Assembly: GCA_947650365.1 (NCBI GenBank)
Contig: CANTAL010000026.1
Coordinates: 124,001 to 188,000, forward strand
DNA length: 64,000 nucleotides
Direction of reading: 5' to 3'
Source of the DNA: Chamaelirium japonicum
Taxonomy: Eukaryota > Streptophyta > Magnoliopsida > Liliales > Melanthiaceae
Shown here: positions 1 through 13,205 of the stretch, one piece after another
Position numbering within the stretch: position 1 is the first letter of the stretch
Layout: each line of letters opens with the position of its first letter
The notes under the pieces: model-generated
Told to the model about the DNA's origin: nothing
What the model saw: the letters and a program-made list of their open reading frames with translations, nothing else
Database searches by the model: none
Translations under genes and position numbers: made by a program

Positions 1-2044
1 ATGTATCCATTCTAATGCATTCGTACGATCCATTCTAATTCATTCGCACGATGCATTCATTCATTCGCATGATCCATTCTAATTCATTCGCACGATCCAT
101 TCTAATTCATTCGCTCGAATGTGTCCATTCTAATTCATTCGCACGAATGTATCCATTCTAATTCATTCGTACGATCCATTCTAATTCATTCGTATGATCC
201 ATTCTAATTCATTCGCACGAATGTAACCATTCTAATTCATTCGTATGGTCCATTCTAATTCATTCCTATGATCCATTCTAATTCATTCCTACGATCTATT
301 CTAATTCATTCGTACGATCCATTCTAATGCATTCGTACGATTCATTCTAATTCATTCACACAATCTATTCTAATTCATTCGTACGATCCGTTCTAATTCA
401 TTCCTACAATCCATTCTAATTCATTCGCACGAATGTATCCATTCTAATTCATTCGTACGATCCATTCTAATTCATTCGTACGATTCATTCTAATCCATTC
501 GTACGGTCCATTCTAATTCATTCGCACGAATGTAACCATTCTAATTCATTCGTACGATCCATTCTAATTCATTCCTACGATCCATTCTAATTCATTCGCA
601 CGAATGTATCCTTTCTAATTCATTTGCACGATCCATTCTAATTCATTCGTATGATCCATTCTAATTCATTCGTACGATCCATTCTAATTCATTCGTACGA
701 TCCATTCTAATCCATTCGTGCGATCCATTCTAATTCATTCCTACGATCCATTCTAATTCATTCTCACAAATGTAACCTTTCTAATTCATTTGTACGATCC
801 ATTCTAATTTATTCATACGATCCATTCTAATTCATTCGCACGATCCATTCTAATTCATTCGTACGATCCATTCTAATTCATTCGCACAATCCATTCTTAT
901 TCATTCGTACGATCCATTCTAATTCATTCGTATGATCCATTCTAACTCATTCGGTGGATCCATTCTAATTCATTCGTACGATCCATTCTAATTCATTCGC
1001 ACGATCCATTCTAACTAATTCGCACGATCCATTCTTATTCATTCATACGATCCATTCTAATTCATTCGCACAATCCATTCTAATTCATTCGTACTATCCA
1101 TTCTAATTCATTCGTATGATCCATTCTAACTCATTCGGTGGATCCATTCTAATTCATTCGTACGATCCATTATAATTCATTCGCACGAATGCATCCATTC
1201 TAATTTATTCGTACGATCCATTCTAATTCATTCGTACGATCTATTCTAATTCATTCGCACGAATGTAACCATTCTAATTCATTCGTACGATTCATTCTAA
1301 TTCATTCGTATGAGCTATTCTAATTCATTCATACAATCCATTCTAATTCATTCGTACGATCCATTGTAATTCATTCGTACGATCCATTCTAATTCATTCG
1401 CACGATCCATTCTAATTCATTTGCACGATCCATTCTAAATCATTCCTATGATCCATTCTAATTCATTCGTACGATCCATTCTAATTCATTCGTACGATGC
1501 ATTCTAATCCATTCGTACGATCCATTCTAATTCATTCGTACGATCCATTCTAATTCATTCTCACAAATGTAACCTTTCTAATTCATTTGTACGATCCATT
1601 CTAATTCATTCGTACGATCCATTCTAATCCATTCGTACAATCCATTCTAATCCATTCGTACGATCCATTCTAATTCATTCGCACGAATGTAACCATTCTA
1701 ATTCATTTGTACGATCCATTCTAATTCATTCCTACGATCCATTCTAATTCATTCGTACGAATGTATCCATTCTAATTCATTTGCACGATTCATTCTAATT
1801 CATTTCTATGATCCATTCTAATTCATTCTTACGATCCATTCTAATTTATTCGTTCGAATGTATCCATTCTAATTCATTCGTACGATCCATTCTAATTTGT
1901 TCGTACGATCCATTCTAATTCGTTCGTACGATCCATTCTAATTCATTCGCACGATCCATTCTAATTCATTCGCACGATCCATTCTAATTCATTTGTACGA
2001 TCCATTTTAATTCCTTCGCATGATCCATTCCAATTCATTCGTAT
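1..2044 (+). repeat. Satellite block 1, + orientation
   Basis: The window opens in mid-array. The block mixes 23-mers with scattered 28-mers and carries two cassette-C units (CATTCGGTGGATCC) near 948 and 1132, inside a 184-bp local duplication. It closes on the seam GTATGATAC at 2041-2049. Confidence 0.95.
885..1190 (+). repeat. Adjacent 184-bp duplication carrying cassette C
   Basis: The unit CATTCGGTGGATCC occurs at about 948 and 1132, an offset of 184 bp (8 x 23), with matching units on both sides (GTATGATCC, TAACTCATTCGG). Confidence 0.85.
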
Positions 2045-4135
2045 GATACATTCGTGCGAACGAATTAGAATAGATCGCATGAATGAATTAGAATGGATCG
2101 TACGAATGAATTAGAATAGCTCATACGAATGAATTAGAATGAATCGTACGAATGAATTAGAATGGATACATTCGTGCGAATGAATAAGAATAGATCGTAT
2201 GAATGAATTAGAATGGATCGTACGAATGAATTAGAATGGATCGTGCGAATGAATTTGAATGGATCGTACGATTGAATTAGAATGGATCGTGCAAATGAAT
2301 TAGACTGGATACATTCGAGCGAATGAATTAGAATGGATCGTACGATTGAATTAGAATGGATCATAGGAATGAATTAGAATGGATCGTACAAATGAATTAG
2401 AATGGATACATTCGTGCGAAATAATTAGAATGGATCGTAGGAATGAATTAGAATGGATCGTACGAATGAATTAGAATGGTTACATTCGTGCGAATGAATT
2501 AGAATGGATCGTACGAATGGTTTAGAATGGATCGTACGAATGGATTAGAATGGATCGTACGAATGAATTAGAATGGATCGTACAAATGAATTAGAAAGGT
2601 CACATTTGTGAGAATGAATTAGAATGGATCGTACAAATGAATTAGAAAGGTTACATTTGTGAGAATGAATTAGAATGGATCGTACGAATGAATTAGAATG
2701 GATCGTACGAACGAATTAGAATGGATCGCACGAATGAATTAAAATGGATCGTACGAATGAATTAGAATGGATCATATGAATGAATTAGAATGATTACATT
2801 CGTGCGAATGAATTAGAATGGATCGTACGAATGGATTAGAATGGATCGTACGAATGGATTAGAACGCACTGTACGAATGAATTGGAATAGATATATTTGT
2901 GCGAATGAATTAGATTGCATCGTACGAATGAATTAGAATGGATCGTACGAATGAATCAGAATGGATCGTACGAATGAATAAGAATGGATCATGCGAATGA
3001 ATTAGAATGGATCGTACGAATGAATTAGAATGGATACATTCGAGTGAATGAATTAGAATGGATCGTACGAATGAATTAGAATGGATCGTACGAATGAATT
3101 AGAATGGATACATTCGTGCGAATAAATTAGAATGGATCGTACGAATGAATTAGAATGGATCGTAGTAATGAGTTAGAATGGATCCACCGAATGAGTTAGA
3201 ATGGATCATACGAATGAATTAGAATGGATCGTACGAATGAATTAGAATGGATACATTCGAGCGAATGAATTAGAATAGATCGTAGGAATGAATTAGAATA
3301 GATCATACTAATGAATTAGAATGGATCATGCGAATGAATTAGAATGGATCGTACGAATGGATTAGAATGGATCGTACGAATGAATTAGAATGGATCGTAC
3401 GAATGAATTAGAATAGCTTATACGAATGAATTAGAATGAATCGTACGAATGAATTAGAATGGTTACATTCGTGCGAATGAATTAGAATAGATCATACGAA
3501 TGAATTAGAATGGATCGTACGAATAAATTAGAATGGATACATTTGTGCGAATGAATTAGAATGGATCGTATATTCGTGCAAATAAATTAGAATGGATCGT
3601 ACAAATGAATTAGAATGGATCGTACGAATGAGTTAGAATGGATCGTGCGAATGAATTAGAATGGATCGTACTAATGAATTAGAATGGATCCACCGAATGA
3701 GTTAGAATGGATCATACGAATGAATTAGAATGGATTGTACGAATGAATTAGAATGGATTGTGCGAATGAATTAGAATAGATCGTATGAATGAATTAGAAT
3801 GGATCGTAGGAATGAATTAGAATAGCTCATACGAATGAATTAGAATGAATCGTACGAATGAATTAAAATGGTTACATTCGTGCGAAGGAATTAGAATAGA
3901 TCGTACGAATGAATTAGAATGGATCCACCGAATGAGTTAGAATGGATCATACGAATGAATTAGAATGGATCGTACGAATGAATTAGAATCGATTGTGCGA
4001 ATGAATTAGAATGGATCGTATGAGTGAATAAGAATGGATCGTACGAACGAATTAGAATGGATCGTGCGAATGAATTAGAATGAATCGTACGAATGCATTA
4101 GAATGGATCGTACGAATGAATTAGAATGAATCGTA
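2045..4135 (-). repeat. Satellite block 2, - orientation
   Basis: Core reads CGAATGAATTAGAATGG. It holds a cassette-B marker (AGAACGCA) near 2871 and three cassette-C units starting at 3180, 3686 and 3921. The spacings are 506 bp (22 x 23) and 235 bp (9 x 23 + 28), so the units are kept in phase. An open frame at 2134-2364 is a by-product of the period. Confidence 0.95.
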
Positions 4136-4530
4136 TCATTCGTACGATCCATTCTAATTCATTTGTACGATCCATTCTAATTCATTCCCACAAATGTATC
4201 CATTCTAATTTATTCGTACGATCTATTCAAATTCAATCGTATGATCTATTCTAATTCATTCGCACAAATGTATCCATTCTAATTCATTCATACGATCCAT
4301 GCTAATTCATTCGTTCGATCCATTCTAATTCATTCGTACGATCCATTCTAATCCATTCGTACGATCCATGCTAATCCATTCGTACGATCCATTTGTACGA
4401 TCCATTCTAATTCATTCGTACGACCCATTCTAATTCATTCGCTCGAATGTATCCATTCTAATTCATTCGTACGATCCATTCTAATTCGTTCATACGATCC
4501 ATTCTAATTCGTTCGTACGATCCATTCTAA
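4136..4530 (+). repeat. Satellite block 3, + orientation
   Basis: Short + block of about 395 bp. It enters through GAATCGTATCATTCG and ends abruptly at 4530 inside a core (TCCATTCTAA), without a palindromic seam. Confidence 0.93.
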
Positions 4531-6200
4531 AATGAGTTATAATGGATCATACGAATGAATTAGAATGGATCGTACGAATGAATTAGAATGGATTGTGCGA
4601 ATGAATTAGAATGGATCGTATGAATGAATAAGAATGGATCGTACGAATGAATTAGAATGGATCGTACGAATGAATTAGAATGGATTGAACGAATAAATTA
4701 GAATGGATCGTACGAATGAATTAGAATGGATACATTTGTGCGAATGAATTAGAATGGATCATACGATTGAATTTGAATGGATCGTACGAATAAATTAGAA
4801 TGGATACATTTGTGCGAATGAATGGATCGTACAACTGAATTAGAATGGATCGTACGAACAAATTAGAATGGATCGTACGAATGAATTAGAATGGATACAT
4901 TCGAGCGAATGAATTAGAATGGATCGTACGAATGGATTAGAATGGATCGTACGAATGTATTAGAATGGATCGTACGAATGGATTAGAATAGATCGAACGA
5001 ATGAATTAGAATGGATCGTACGAATGAATTAGAATGGATACATTTGTGCGAATGAATTAGAATGGATCATACGATTGAATTTGAATGGACCGTACGAATA
5101 AATTATAATGGATACATTTGTGCGAATGAATTAGAATGGATCATACAAATGAATTAGAATGGATCGTACGAATGAATTAGAATGGATCGTACGAATGAAT
5201 TAGAATGGATCATACAAATGAATTAGAAAGGTTACATTCGTGAGAATGAATTAGAATGGATCCTACGAATGAATTAGAATGGATCGTGTGAATGAATTAG
5301 AATGGATCGTACGAATGAATTAGAATGGATCGTATAAATAAATTAGAAAGGTTACATTTGTGAGAATGAATTAGAATGGATCGTACGAATGGATTAGAAT
5401 GGATCGTACGAATGGATTAGAATGGATCGTACGAATGAATTAGAATGGATCGTATGAATGTATTAGAATGGATATATTCATGCGAATGAATTAGAATGGA
5501 TCGTTCGAATGAATTAGAATGGATCATGCGAATGAATTAGAATGGATCGTACGAATGAATTAGAATGGATCGTGCAAATGAATTAGAATGGATCGTACGA
5601 ATGAATTAGAATGGATCGTGCGAATGAATTAGAATGAATCGTACGAATGCATTAGAATGGATACATTCGTGCGAATGAATTAGAATGGATCGTACGAATG
5701 AATTAGAATGGATCATACAAATGAATTAGAAAGGTTACATTCGTGATAATGAATTAGAATGGATCGTACGAATGAATTAGAATGGATCATACGAATGAAT
5801 TAGAATGAATCGTACGAATGAATTAGAATGGATCGTACAAATGAATTAGAATGGATACATTCGTGTGAATGAATTAGAATGGATCGTATGAATGAATTAG
5901 AATGGATCGTATGAATTAGAATGGATACATTTGTGCGAATGAATTAGAATGGATCGTACAAATGGATTAGAATGGATCGTACGAATGGATTAGAATGGAT
6001 CGTGCAAATGACTTAGAATGTATCGTACGAATGAATTAGAATGGATCGTACGAATGAATTTGAATGGATTGTACGAATGAATTAGAATGGATCATGCGAA
6101 TGAATTAGAATAGATCGTGCGAATGAATTAGAAAGGATCGTGCGAATGAATTAGAATGGATCGTACAAATGGATTAGAAGGCATTGTACGAATGAATGAG
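4531..6200 (-). repeat. Satellite block 4, - orientation
   Basis: Starts with AATGAGTTATAATGG, which matches a cassette-C unit cut just after its CCACCG, so the break fell inside that unit. Leaves through GAATGAGACATTCG near 6200. Confidence 0.94.
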
Positions 6201-8031
6201 ACATTCGTACAATCCATTCTAATTCATTCGCACGATCAATTCTAATTCATTCGTATGATCCATTCTAATTCATTCGTATGATCCATTCTAATTCATTCGT
6301 ATGATCCATTCTAACTCATTCGCACAAATGTATCCATTCTAATTCATTCGTATGATCCAATCTAATTCATTCGTATGATCCATTCCAATTCATTCGTATG
6401 ATCCATTCTAACTCATTTGCACAAATGTATCCATTCTAATTCATTCGTACGATCCATTCTAATTCATTCGTACGATCCATTCTAATTCATTCACACGATC
6501 TATTCTAATTCATTCGCACGATCCATTCTAATTCATTCGCACGATCCATTCTAATTCATTCGCACGATCCATACTAATTCATTCATACGATCTATTCTAA
6601 TTCATTCGTTCGATCCATTCTAATTCTTTCGCACGATCCATTCAAATTCATTCACACGATCCATTCTAATTCGTTCATACGATCCATTCTAATTCGTTCG
6701 TACGATCCATTCTAATCCATTCGTACGATCCATTCAGATTCATTCGCACGAATGTAACCTTTCTAATTCATTTGTATGATCCATTCTAATTCATTCGTAC
6801 GATCCATTCTAATTCATTCGTATAATCCATTCTAATTCATTCGCACGAATGTAACCATTATAATTCATTTGTACGATCCATTCTAATCCATTCATACGAT
6901 CCATTCTAATCCATTCGTACGATCCATTCTAATCCATTCGTACGATCCATTCTAATTCATTCTCACAAATGTAACCTTTCTAATTCATTTGTACGATCCA
7001 TTCTAATTCATTCGTACGATCCATTCGAATCCATTCATACGATCCATTCAAATTCATTCGTACGATCCATTCTAATCCATTCGTACGATCCATTCTAATT
7101 CATTCGTACGATCCATTCTAATTCATTCTCACAAATGTAACCTTTCTAATTCATTTGTACGATCTATTCTAATTCATTCGTACGATCCATTCTAATCCAT
7201 TCGTACGATCCATTCAAATTCATTCATACGATCCATTCTAATCCATTCGTCCGATCCATTCTAATCCATTCTAATTCATTTGTACGATCCATTTTAATTC
7301 ATTTGCACGATCCATTCTAATTCATTCGTACGATCCATTCTAATTCATTCGTACGATCCATTCTAATTCATTCGCACAAATGTAACCTTTCTAATTCATT
7401 TGTACGATCCATTCTAATTCATTCGTACGACCCATTCTAATTCATTCGCACGAACGTAACCATTCTAATTCATTCGTACGATCCATTCTAATTAATTCCT
7501 ACGATCCATTCTAATTCATTCGCACGAATGTATCCATTCTAATTCATTTGCACGATCTATTTTAATTCATTCCTATGATCCATTCTAATTCATTCGTATG
7601 ATCCATTCTAATTCATTCGCTCGAATGTATTCATTCTAATTCATTCGTACGATCCATTCTAATTCATTCGTATGATCCATTCTAATCCATTCGTACGATT
7701 CATTCTAATTCATTCGTACGATCCATTCTAACTCATTCTCACAAATGTAACCTTTCTAATTCATTTATACGATCCATTCTAATTCATTCGTACGATCCAT
7801 TCTAATCCATTCGTACGATCCATTCTAATCCATTCGTACCATCCATTCTAATTCATTCGCACGATCCATTCTAATTCATTAGCACAAATGTATCCATTCT
7901 AATTCATTCGTACAATCCATTCTAATTCATTCGTACGATCCATTCTAATTCATTCGTACGATCCATTCTAATTCATTCGCACAAATGTATCCATTCTAAT
8001 TCATTCGTACGATCCATTCTAATTCATTCGT
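6201..8031 (+). repeat. Satellite block 5, + orientation
   Basis: Rich in the sub-variant AATCCATTCG and in TCACAAATGTAACC 28-mers. A 33-mer lies near 7258-7290. The block ends in the middle of an 86-bp perfect palindrome (7989-8074). Confidence 0.95.
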
Positions 8032-8074
8032 ACGAATGAATTAGAATGGATCGTACGAATGAATTAGAATGGAT
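7989..8074. repeat. 86-bp perfect palindrome at a + to - seam
   Basis: Centred between 8031 and 8032 on CGT/ACG, the two arms match for 43 bases each before the first difference. There is no spacer, so in principle the DNA can extrude a cruciform with nearly two monomers per arm. Confidence 0.93.
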
Positions 8075-8299
8075 TGTACGAATGAATTAGAATGGATACA
8101 TTCGAGCGAATGAATTAGAATGGATCGTACGAATGAATTAGAATGGATCGTGCGAATGAATTAAAATGGATCGTACAAATGAATTAGAATGGTTACATTC
8201 GTTAGAATGAATTAGAATGGATCGTACGAATGAATTAGAGTGGTTACATTCGTGCGAACGAATTAGAATGGATCGTACGACTGAATTAGAATGTATCGT
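8032..8299 (-). repeat. Satellite block 6, - orientation, short
   Basis: About 268 bp of inverted units between two CGTACG seams, one at 8031/8032 and one at 8299/8300. A short inverted insert of this kind is the simplest form of the flip seen across the window. Confidence 0.94.
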
Positions 8300-10578
8300 A
8301 CGATTCATTCTAATTCATTTGCACGAGCCATTCTAATTCATTCCTATGATCCATTCTAATTCATTCCTACGATCCATTCTAATTCGTTCACACGAATGTA
8401 ACCATTCTAATTCATTCGTACGATCCATTCTAATTCATTCTCACGAATGTAACCATTCTAATTCATTCGTACGATCCATTCTAATTCATATCACGAATGT
8501 AACCTTTCTAATTCATTTGTATGATCCATTCTAATTCATTCGTACGATCCATTCTAATCCATTCGTACGATCCATTCTAATCCATTCGTACTATCCATTC
8601 TAATTCATTCTCACAAATGTAACCTTTCTAATTAATTTGTACGATCCATTCTAATTCATTCGTACGATCCATTCTAATCCATTCGTACGATCCATTCTAA
8701 TCCATTCGTACGATCCATTCTAATTCATTCGCACGAATTTAACCATTCTAATTCATTCGTACGATCCATTCTAATTCATTCCTACGATCCATTCTAATTC
8801 ATTCGCACGAATGTATCCATTCTAATTCATTCGTACGATCCATTCAAATTCAATCGTATGATCCATTCTAATTCATTCACACAAATGTATCCATTTTAAT
8901 TCATTCGTACGATTCATTCTAATTCATTCGCACAATCCATTCTAATTCATTCGCACGAATGTATCCATTCTAATTTATTTGCACGATCCATTCTAATTCA
9001 TTCCTATGATCCATTCTAATTCATTCGTACGATCCATTCTAATTCACTCGCTCGAATGTATCCATTCTAATTCATTCGTACGATCCATTCTTATTCATTC
9101 ATACGATCCATTCTAATTCATTCGTCTGATCCATTCTAATTCATTCGCACGAATGTATCTATTCTAATTCATTCGTACAATCCATTCTAATTCATTCGCA
9201 CGATCCATTCTAATTCATTCGTACGATCCATTCTAATTCATTCCTACGATCTATTCTAATTCATTCGCTCGAATGTATCCATTCTTATTCATTCGTACGA
9301 TCCATTCTAATCCATTCGTACGATCCATTCTATTCCATTCGTACGATCCATTCTAATCCATTCGTACGATCCATTCTAATCCATTCGTACGATCCATTCT
9401 AATTCATTCTCAGAAATGTAACCTTTCTAATTCATTTGTAGGATCCATTCTAATTCATTCATACGATCCATTCTAATCCATTCGTATGATCCATTCTAAT
9501 CCATTCGTATGATCTATTCTAATTCATTCGTATGAATGTAACCATTCTAATTCATTCGTACGATCCATTCTAATTCATTCGCCAATCCATTCTAATTCAT
9601 TCGCACGAATGTAACCATTCTAATCCATTCGTACGATCCATTCTAATCCATTCGTACGATCCATTCTAATCCATTCTAATCCATTCGTACGATCCATTCT
9701 AATTCGTTCATATGATCCATTCTAATTCATTCTCACGAATGTAACCTTTCTAATTCATTTGTACAATCCATTCTAATTCATTTGTACGATCCATTCTAAT
9801 TCATTCGTACGATCCATTCAAATCCATTCGTACGATCCATTCTAATTCATTTGCACGATCCATTCTAATTCATTCGTATGATCCATTCTAATTCATTCGT
9901 ACGATCCATTCTAATTCATTCGCACAAATGTATCCATTCTAATTCATTCGTACAATCCATTCTAATTCATTCGCACGATCTATTCTAATTCATTCGTACG
10001 AACCATTCTAATTCATTCGTACGATCCATTCTAATTCATTCGTACGAACCATTCTAATTCATTCGTACGATCTAATTCATTCGTACGATCTAATTCATTC
10101 GTACGATCCATTCTAATTCATTCGCACGAATGTAATCATTATAATTCATTCCTATGATCTATTCTAATTCATTCGCTCGAATGTATCCATTCTAATTCAT
10201 TCGTTTGATCCATTCTAATTCATTCGTACGATCCATTCAAATTCATTCGCATGATCCATTCTAATTCATTCGTACGATCCATTCTAATTCATTCTCACGA
10301 ATGTAACCTTTCTAATTCATTTGTATGATCCATTCTAATTCATTCGTACGATCCATTCTAATTCATTCGCACGATCCATTCTAATTCACTTGCACGATCC
10401 ATTCTAATTCATTCCTATGATCCATTCTAATTCGTTCGTACGATCCATTCTAATTCATTCGCTTGAATGTATCCATTCTAATTCATTCGTACGATCCATT
10501 CTAATTCATTCGTACGATCCATTCTAATTCATTCTCACAAATGTAACCTTTCTAATTCATTTGTACGATCCATTCTAA
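8300..10578 (+). repeat. Satellite block 7, + orientation
   Basis: Contains paired GAACC-variant linkers at 10000 and 10046 (46 bp, a dimer step), two successive 18-mers at about 10069-10104, and a cassette-A copy at about 10140-10330. It ends at the CTAATTAG seam centred on 10578/10579. Confidence 0.95.
10069..10104 (+). repeat. Two adjacent 18-bp units
   Basis: Two successive units read GATCTAATTC in place of GATCCATTCTAATTC, each missing one CATTC pentamer. Single 18-mers occur near 13405, 18475, 23829, 33325, 47995 and 59985. Confidence 0.9.
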
Positions 10579-10924
10579 TTAGAAAGGTTACATTCGAGCG
10601 AATGAATTAGAATAGATCGTAGGAATGAATTGGAATGGATCATACGAATGAATTAGAATGGATCGTACGAATGAATTAGAATGGATTGTACGAATGAATT
10701 AGAATGGATACATTCGTGCGAATGAATTAGAATGGATCATATGAATGAATTAGAATGGATCGTACGATTGAATTAGAATGGATTGTGCGAATGAATTAGA
10801 ATGGATCGTATGAATGAATAAGCATGGATCGTACGAATGAATTAGAATGGATCGTGCGAATGAATTAGAATGAATCGTACGAATGCATTAGAATGGATCG
10901 TACGAATGAATTAGAATGAATCGT
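10579..10924 (-). repeat. Satellite block 8, - orientation, short
   Basis: About 346 bp. Opens with TTAGAAAGGTTACATTCG and closes on GAATCGTACGATCC, preceded by the GAATGCATTAG unit also found before the seam at 27485. Confidence 0.94.
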
Positions 10925-12768
10925 ACGATCCATTATAATTCATCCGTCCTATCCATTCTAATTCATTCGCACGAATGTATCCATTCTAATTCATTCGTAC
11001 AATCCATTCTAATTCATTCGCACGATCCATTCTAATTCATTCGTATGATCCATTCTAATTCATTCCTATGATCTATTCTAATTCATTCGCTCGAATGTAT
11101 CCATTCTAATTCATTTGTACGATCCATTCTTATTCATTCGTACGAACCATTCAAATTCATTCGCATGATCCATTCTAATTCATTCGTACGATCCATTCTA
11201 ATTCATTCTCACGAATGTAACCTTTCTAATTCATTTGCATGATCCATTCTAATTCATTCGTACGATCTATTCTAATCCATTCGTACGATCCATTCTAATC
11301 CATTCGTACGATCCATTCTAATCCATTCGTACGATCCATTCTAATCCATTCGTACGATCCATTCTAATGCATTCGTATGATTCATTCTAATTCATTCGTA
11401 CGATCCATTCTAATTCATTCGTACGATCTAATTCTAATCCATTCGTACGATCCATTCTAATTCGCACAAATGTATCCATTTTAATTCATTCGTACGATCC
11501 ATTCTAATTCATTCGCATGATCCATTCTAATTCATTCGTACGATCCATTCTAATTCATTCGCATGAATATATCTATTCTAATTCATTCGTATGATCCATT
11601 CTAATTTATTCGCACGATCTATTCTAATTCATTCGTACGATTCATTCTAATTCATTCGCACGATCCATTCTAATTCATTCGTACGATCCATTCTAATTCA
11701 TTCGCACGAATGTATCCATTCTAATTCATTCGTGCAATCCATTCTAATTCAATCGCACGAATGTATGCATTCTAGTTCATTCGTACGCTCCATTCTAATT
11801 CATTCGTACGCTCCATTCTTATTCATCGCACAAAAGTATCCATTCTAATTCATTTGTACGATCCATTCTAATTCATTTGTACGATCCATTCTAATTCATT
11901 CGTACGATCCATTCTAATTCATTCGCACAAATGTATCCATTCTAATTCATTCGTACGATCCATTCTAATTCATTCGCACGATCCATTCTAATTCCTTCGT
12001 ACGATCCATTCTAATTCATTCGTATGATCCATTCTAATTCATTCGCACGAATGTATCCATTCAAATGCATTCGTACGATCCATTCTAATTCATTCGTACG
12101 ATCCATTCTAATACATTCGTACGATCCATTCTAATCCATTCATACGATCCATTCTAATTCATTCTCACAAATTTAACCTTTCTAATTCATTTGTACGATC
12201 CATTCTAATTCATTCGTACGATCCATTCTAATCCATTCGTACGATCCATTCTAATCCATTCGTACGATCCATTCTAATTCATTCGCACGAATGTAACCAT
12301 TCTAATTCATTCGTACGATCCATTCTAATTCATTCCTACGATCCATTCTAATTCATTCGCACGAATGTATCCTTTCTAATTCATTTGCACGATCCATTCT
12401 AATTCATTCGTATGATCCATTCTAATTCATTCGTACGATCCATTCTAATTCATTCGCTCGAATGTATCCATTCTAATTCATTCATACGATCCATTCTAAT
12501 CCATTCGTACGATCCATTCTAATTCATTCGTACAATGCGTTCTAATTCATTCGCACGAATGTATCCATTCTAATTCATTTGCACGATCCATTCTAATTCA
12601 TTCCTATGATCCATTCTAATTCATTCGTACGATCCATTCTAATTCATTCATACGATCCATTCTAATTCGTTCGTACGATCCATTCTAATTCATTCGCACG
12701 ATCCATTCTAATTCATTTGTACGATCCATTTTAATTCATTCGCATGATCCATTCTAATTCATTATATG
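10925..12768 (+). repeat. Satellite block 9, + orientation
   Basis: Has a cassette-A copy at about 11043-11235 and dense 28-mers from 11700 to 12600. It ends on a decayed GTAT-G-ATAC seam (ATATGATAA) at 12764-12772. Confidence 0.94.
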
Positions 12769-13157
12769 ATAAATTTGTGCGAATGAATTAGAATGGATCG
12801 TACGAATGAATTAGAATAGATCGTGCGAATAAATTAGAATGGATCGTACGAATGAATTAGAATGGATCGTACGAATGAATTAGAATAGATCGTGCGAATA
12901 AATTAGAATGGATCATACGAATGAATTAGAATAGATATATTCATGCGAATGAATTAGAATGGATCGTACGAATGAATTAGAATGGATCGTGCGAATGAAT
13001 TAGAATGGATCATATGAATAAATTAGAATGGATCGTACGAATGAATTAAAATCGATACATTTGTGCGAATGAATTAGAATGGATCATACGATTTAATTTG
13101 AATGGATCGTACGAATAAATTAGAATGGATACATTTGTGCGATGAATAAGAATGGAG
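12769..13157 (-). repeat. Satellite block 10, - orientation, short
   Basis: About 389 bp, rich in AATAAATTAG units. The right end breaks inside a cassette-D unit, right after AATGGAGC. Confidence 0.92.
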
Positions 13158-13205
13158 CGATCCATTTTAATTCATTCGCATGATCCATTCTAATTCATTC
13201 GTATG
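13158..13205 (+). repeat. Satellite block 11, + orientation, two units
   Basis: Only about 48 bp, two monomers, sit in + orientation between two - blocks. The right seam GTATGATAC followed by ATTCATACGACTG is shared with 44742. Confidence 0.9.

Noticed and set aside
2134-2364. Open frame of 76 codons on the - strand, the longest in the window
   Set aside because: It is built only of satellite units, encodes the periodic pattern IHSNSFVRSILIHS, has no codon bias, signal or domain, and lies among hundreds of similar units with stops.
8346-8534. Open frames at 8346-8534, 27477-27665 and 60169-60360
   Set aside because: Each is a chance run of in-phase 23- and 28-mers without a stop; the encoded peptides are translations of the repeat.
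13158-13205. Short inverted pieces as terminal repeats of a transposon
   Set aside because: Inside and outside of the inverted pieces are the same satellite, with no target-site duplication, transposase or unique internal sequence.
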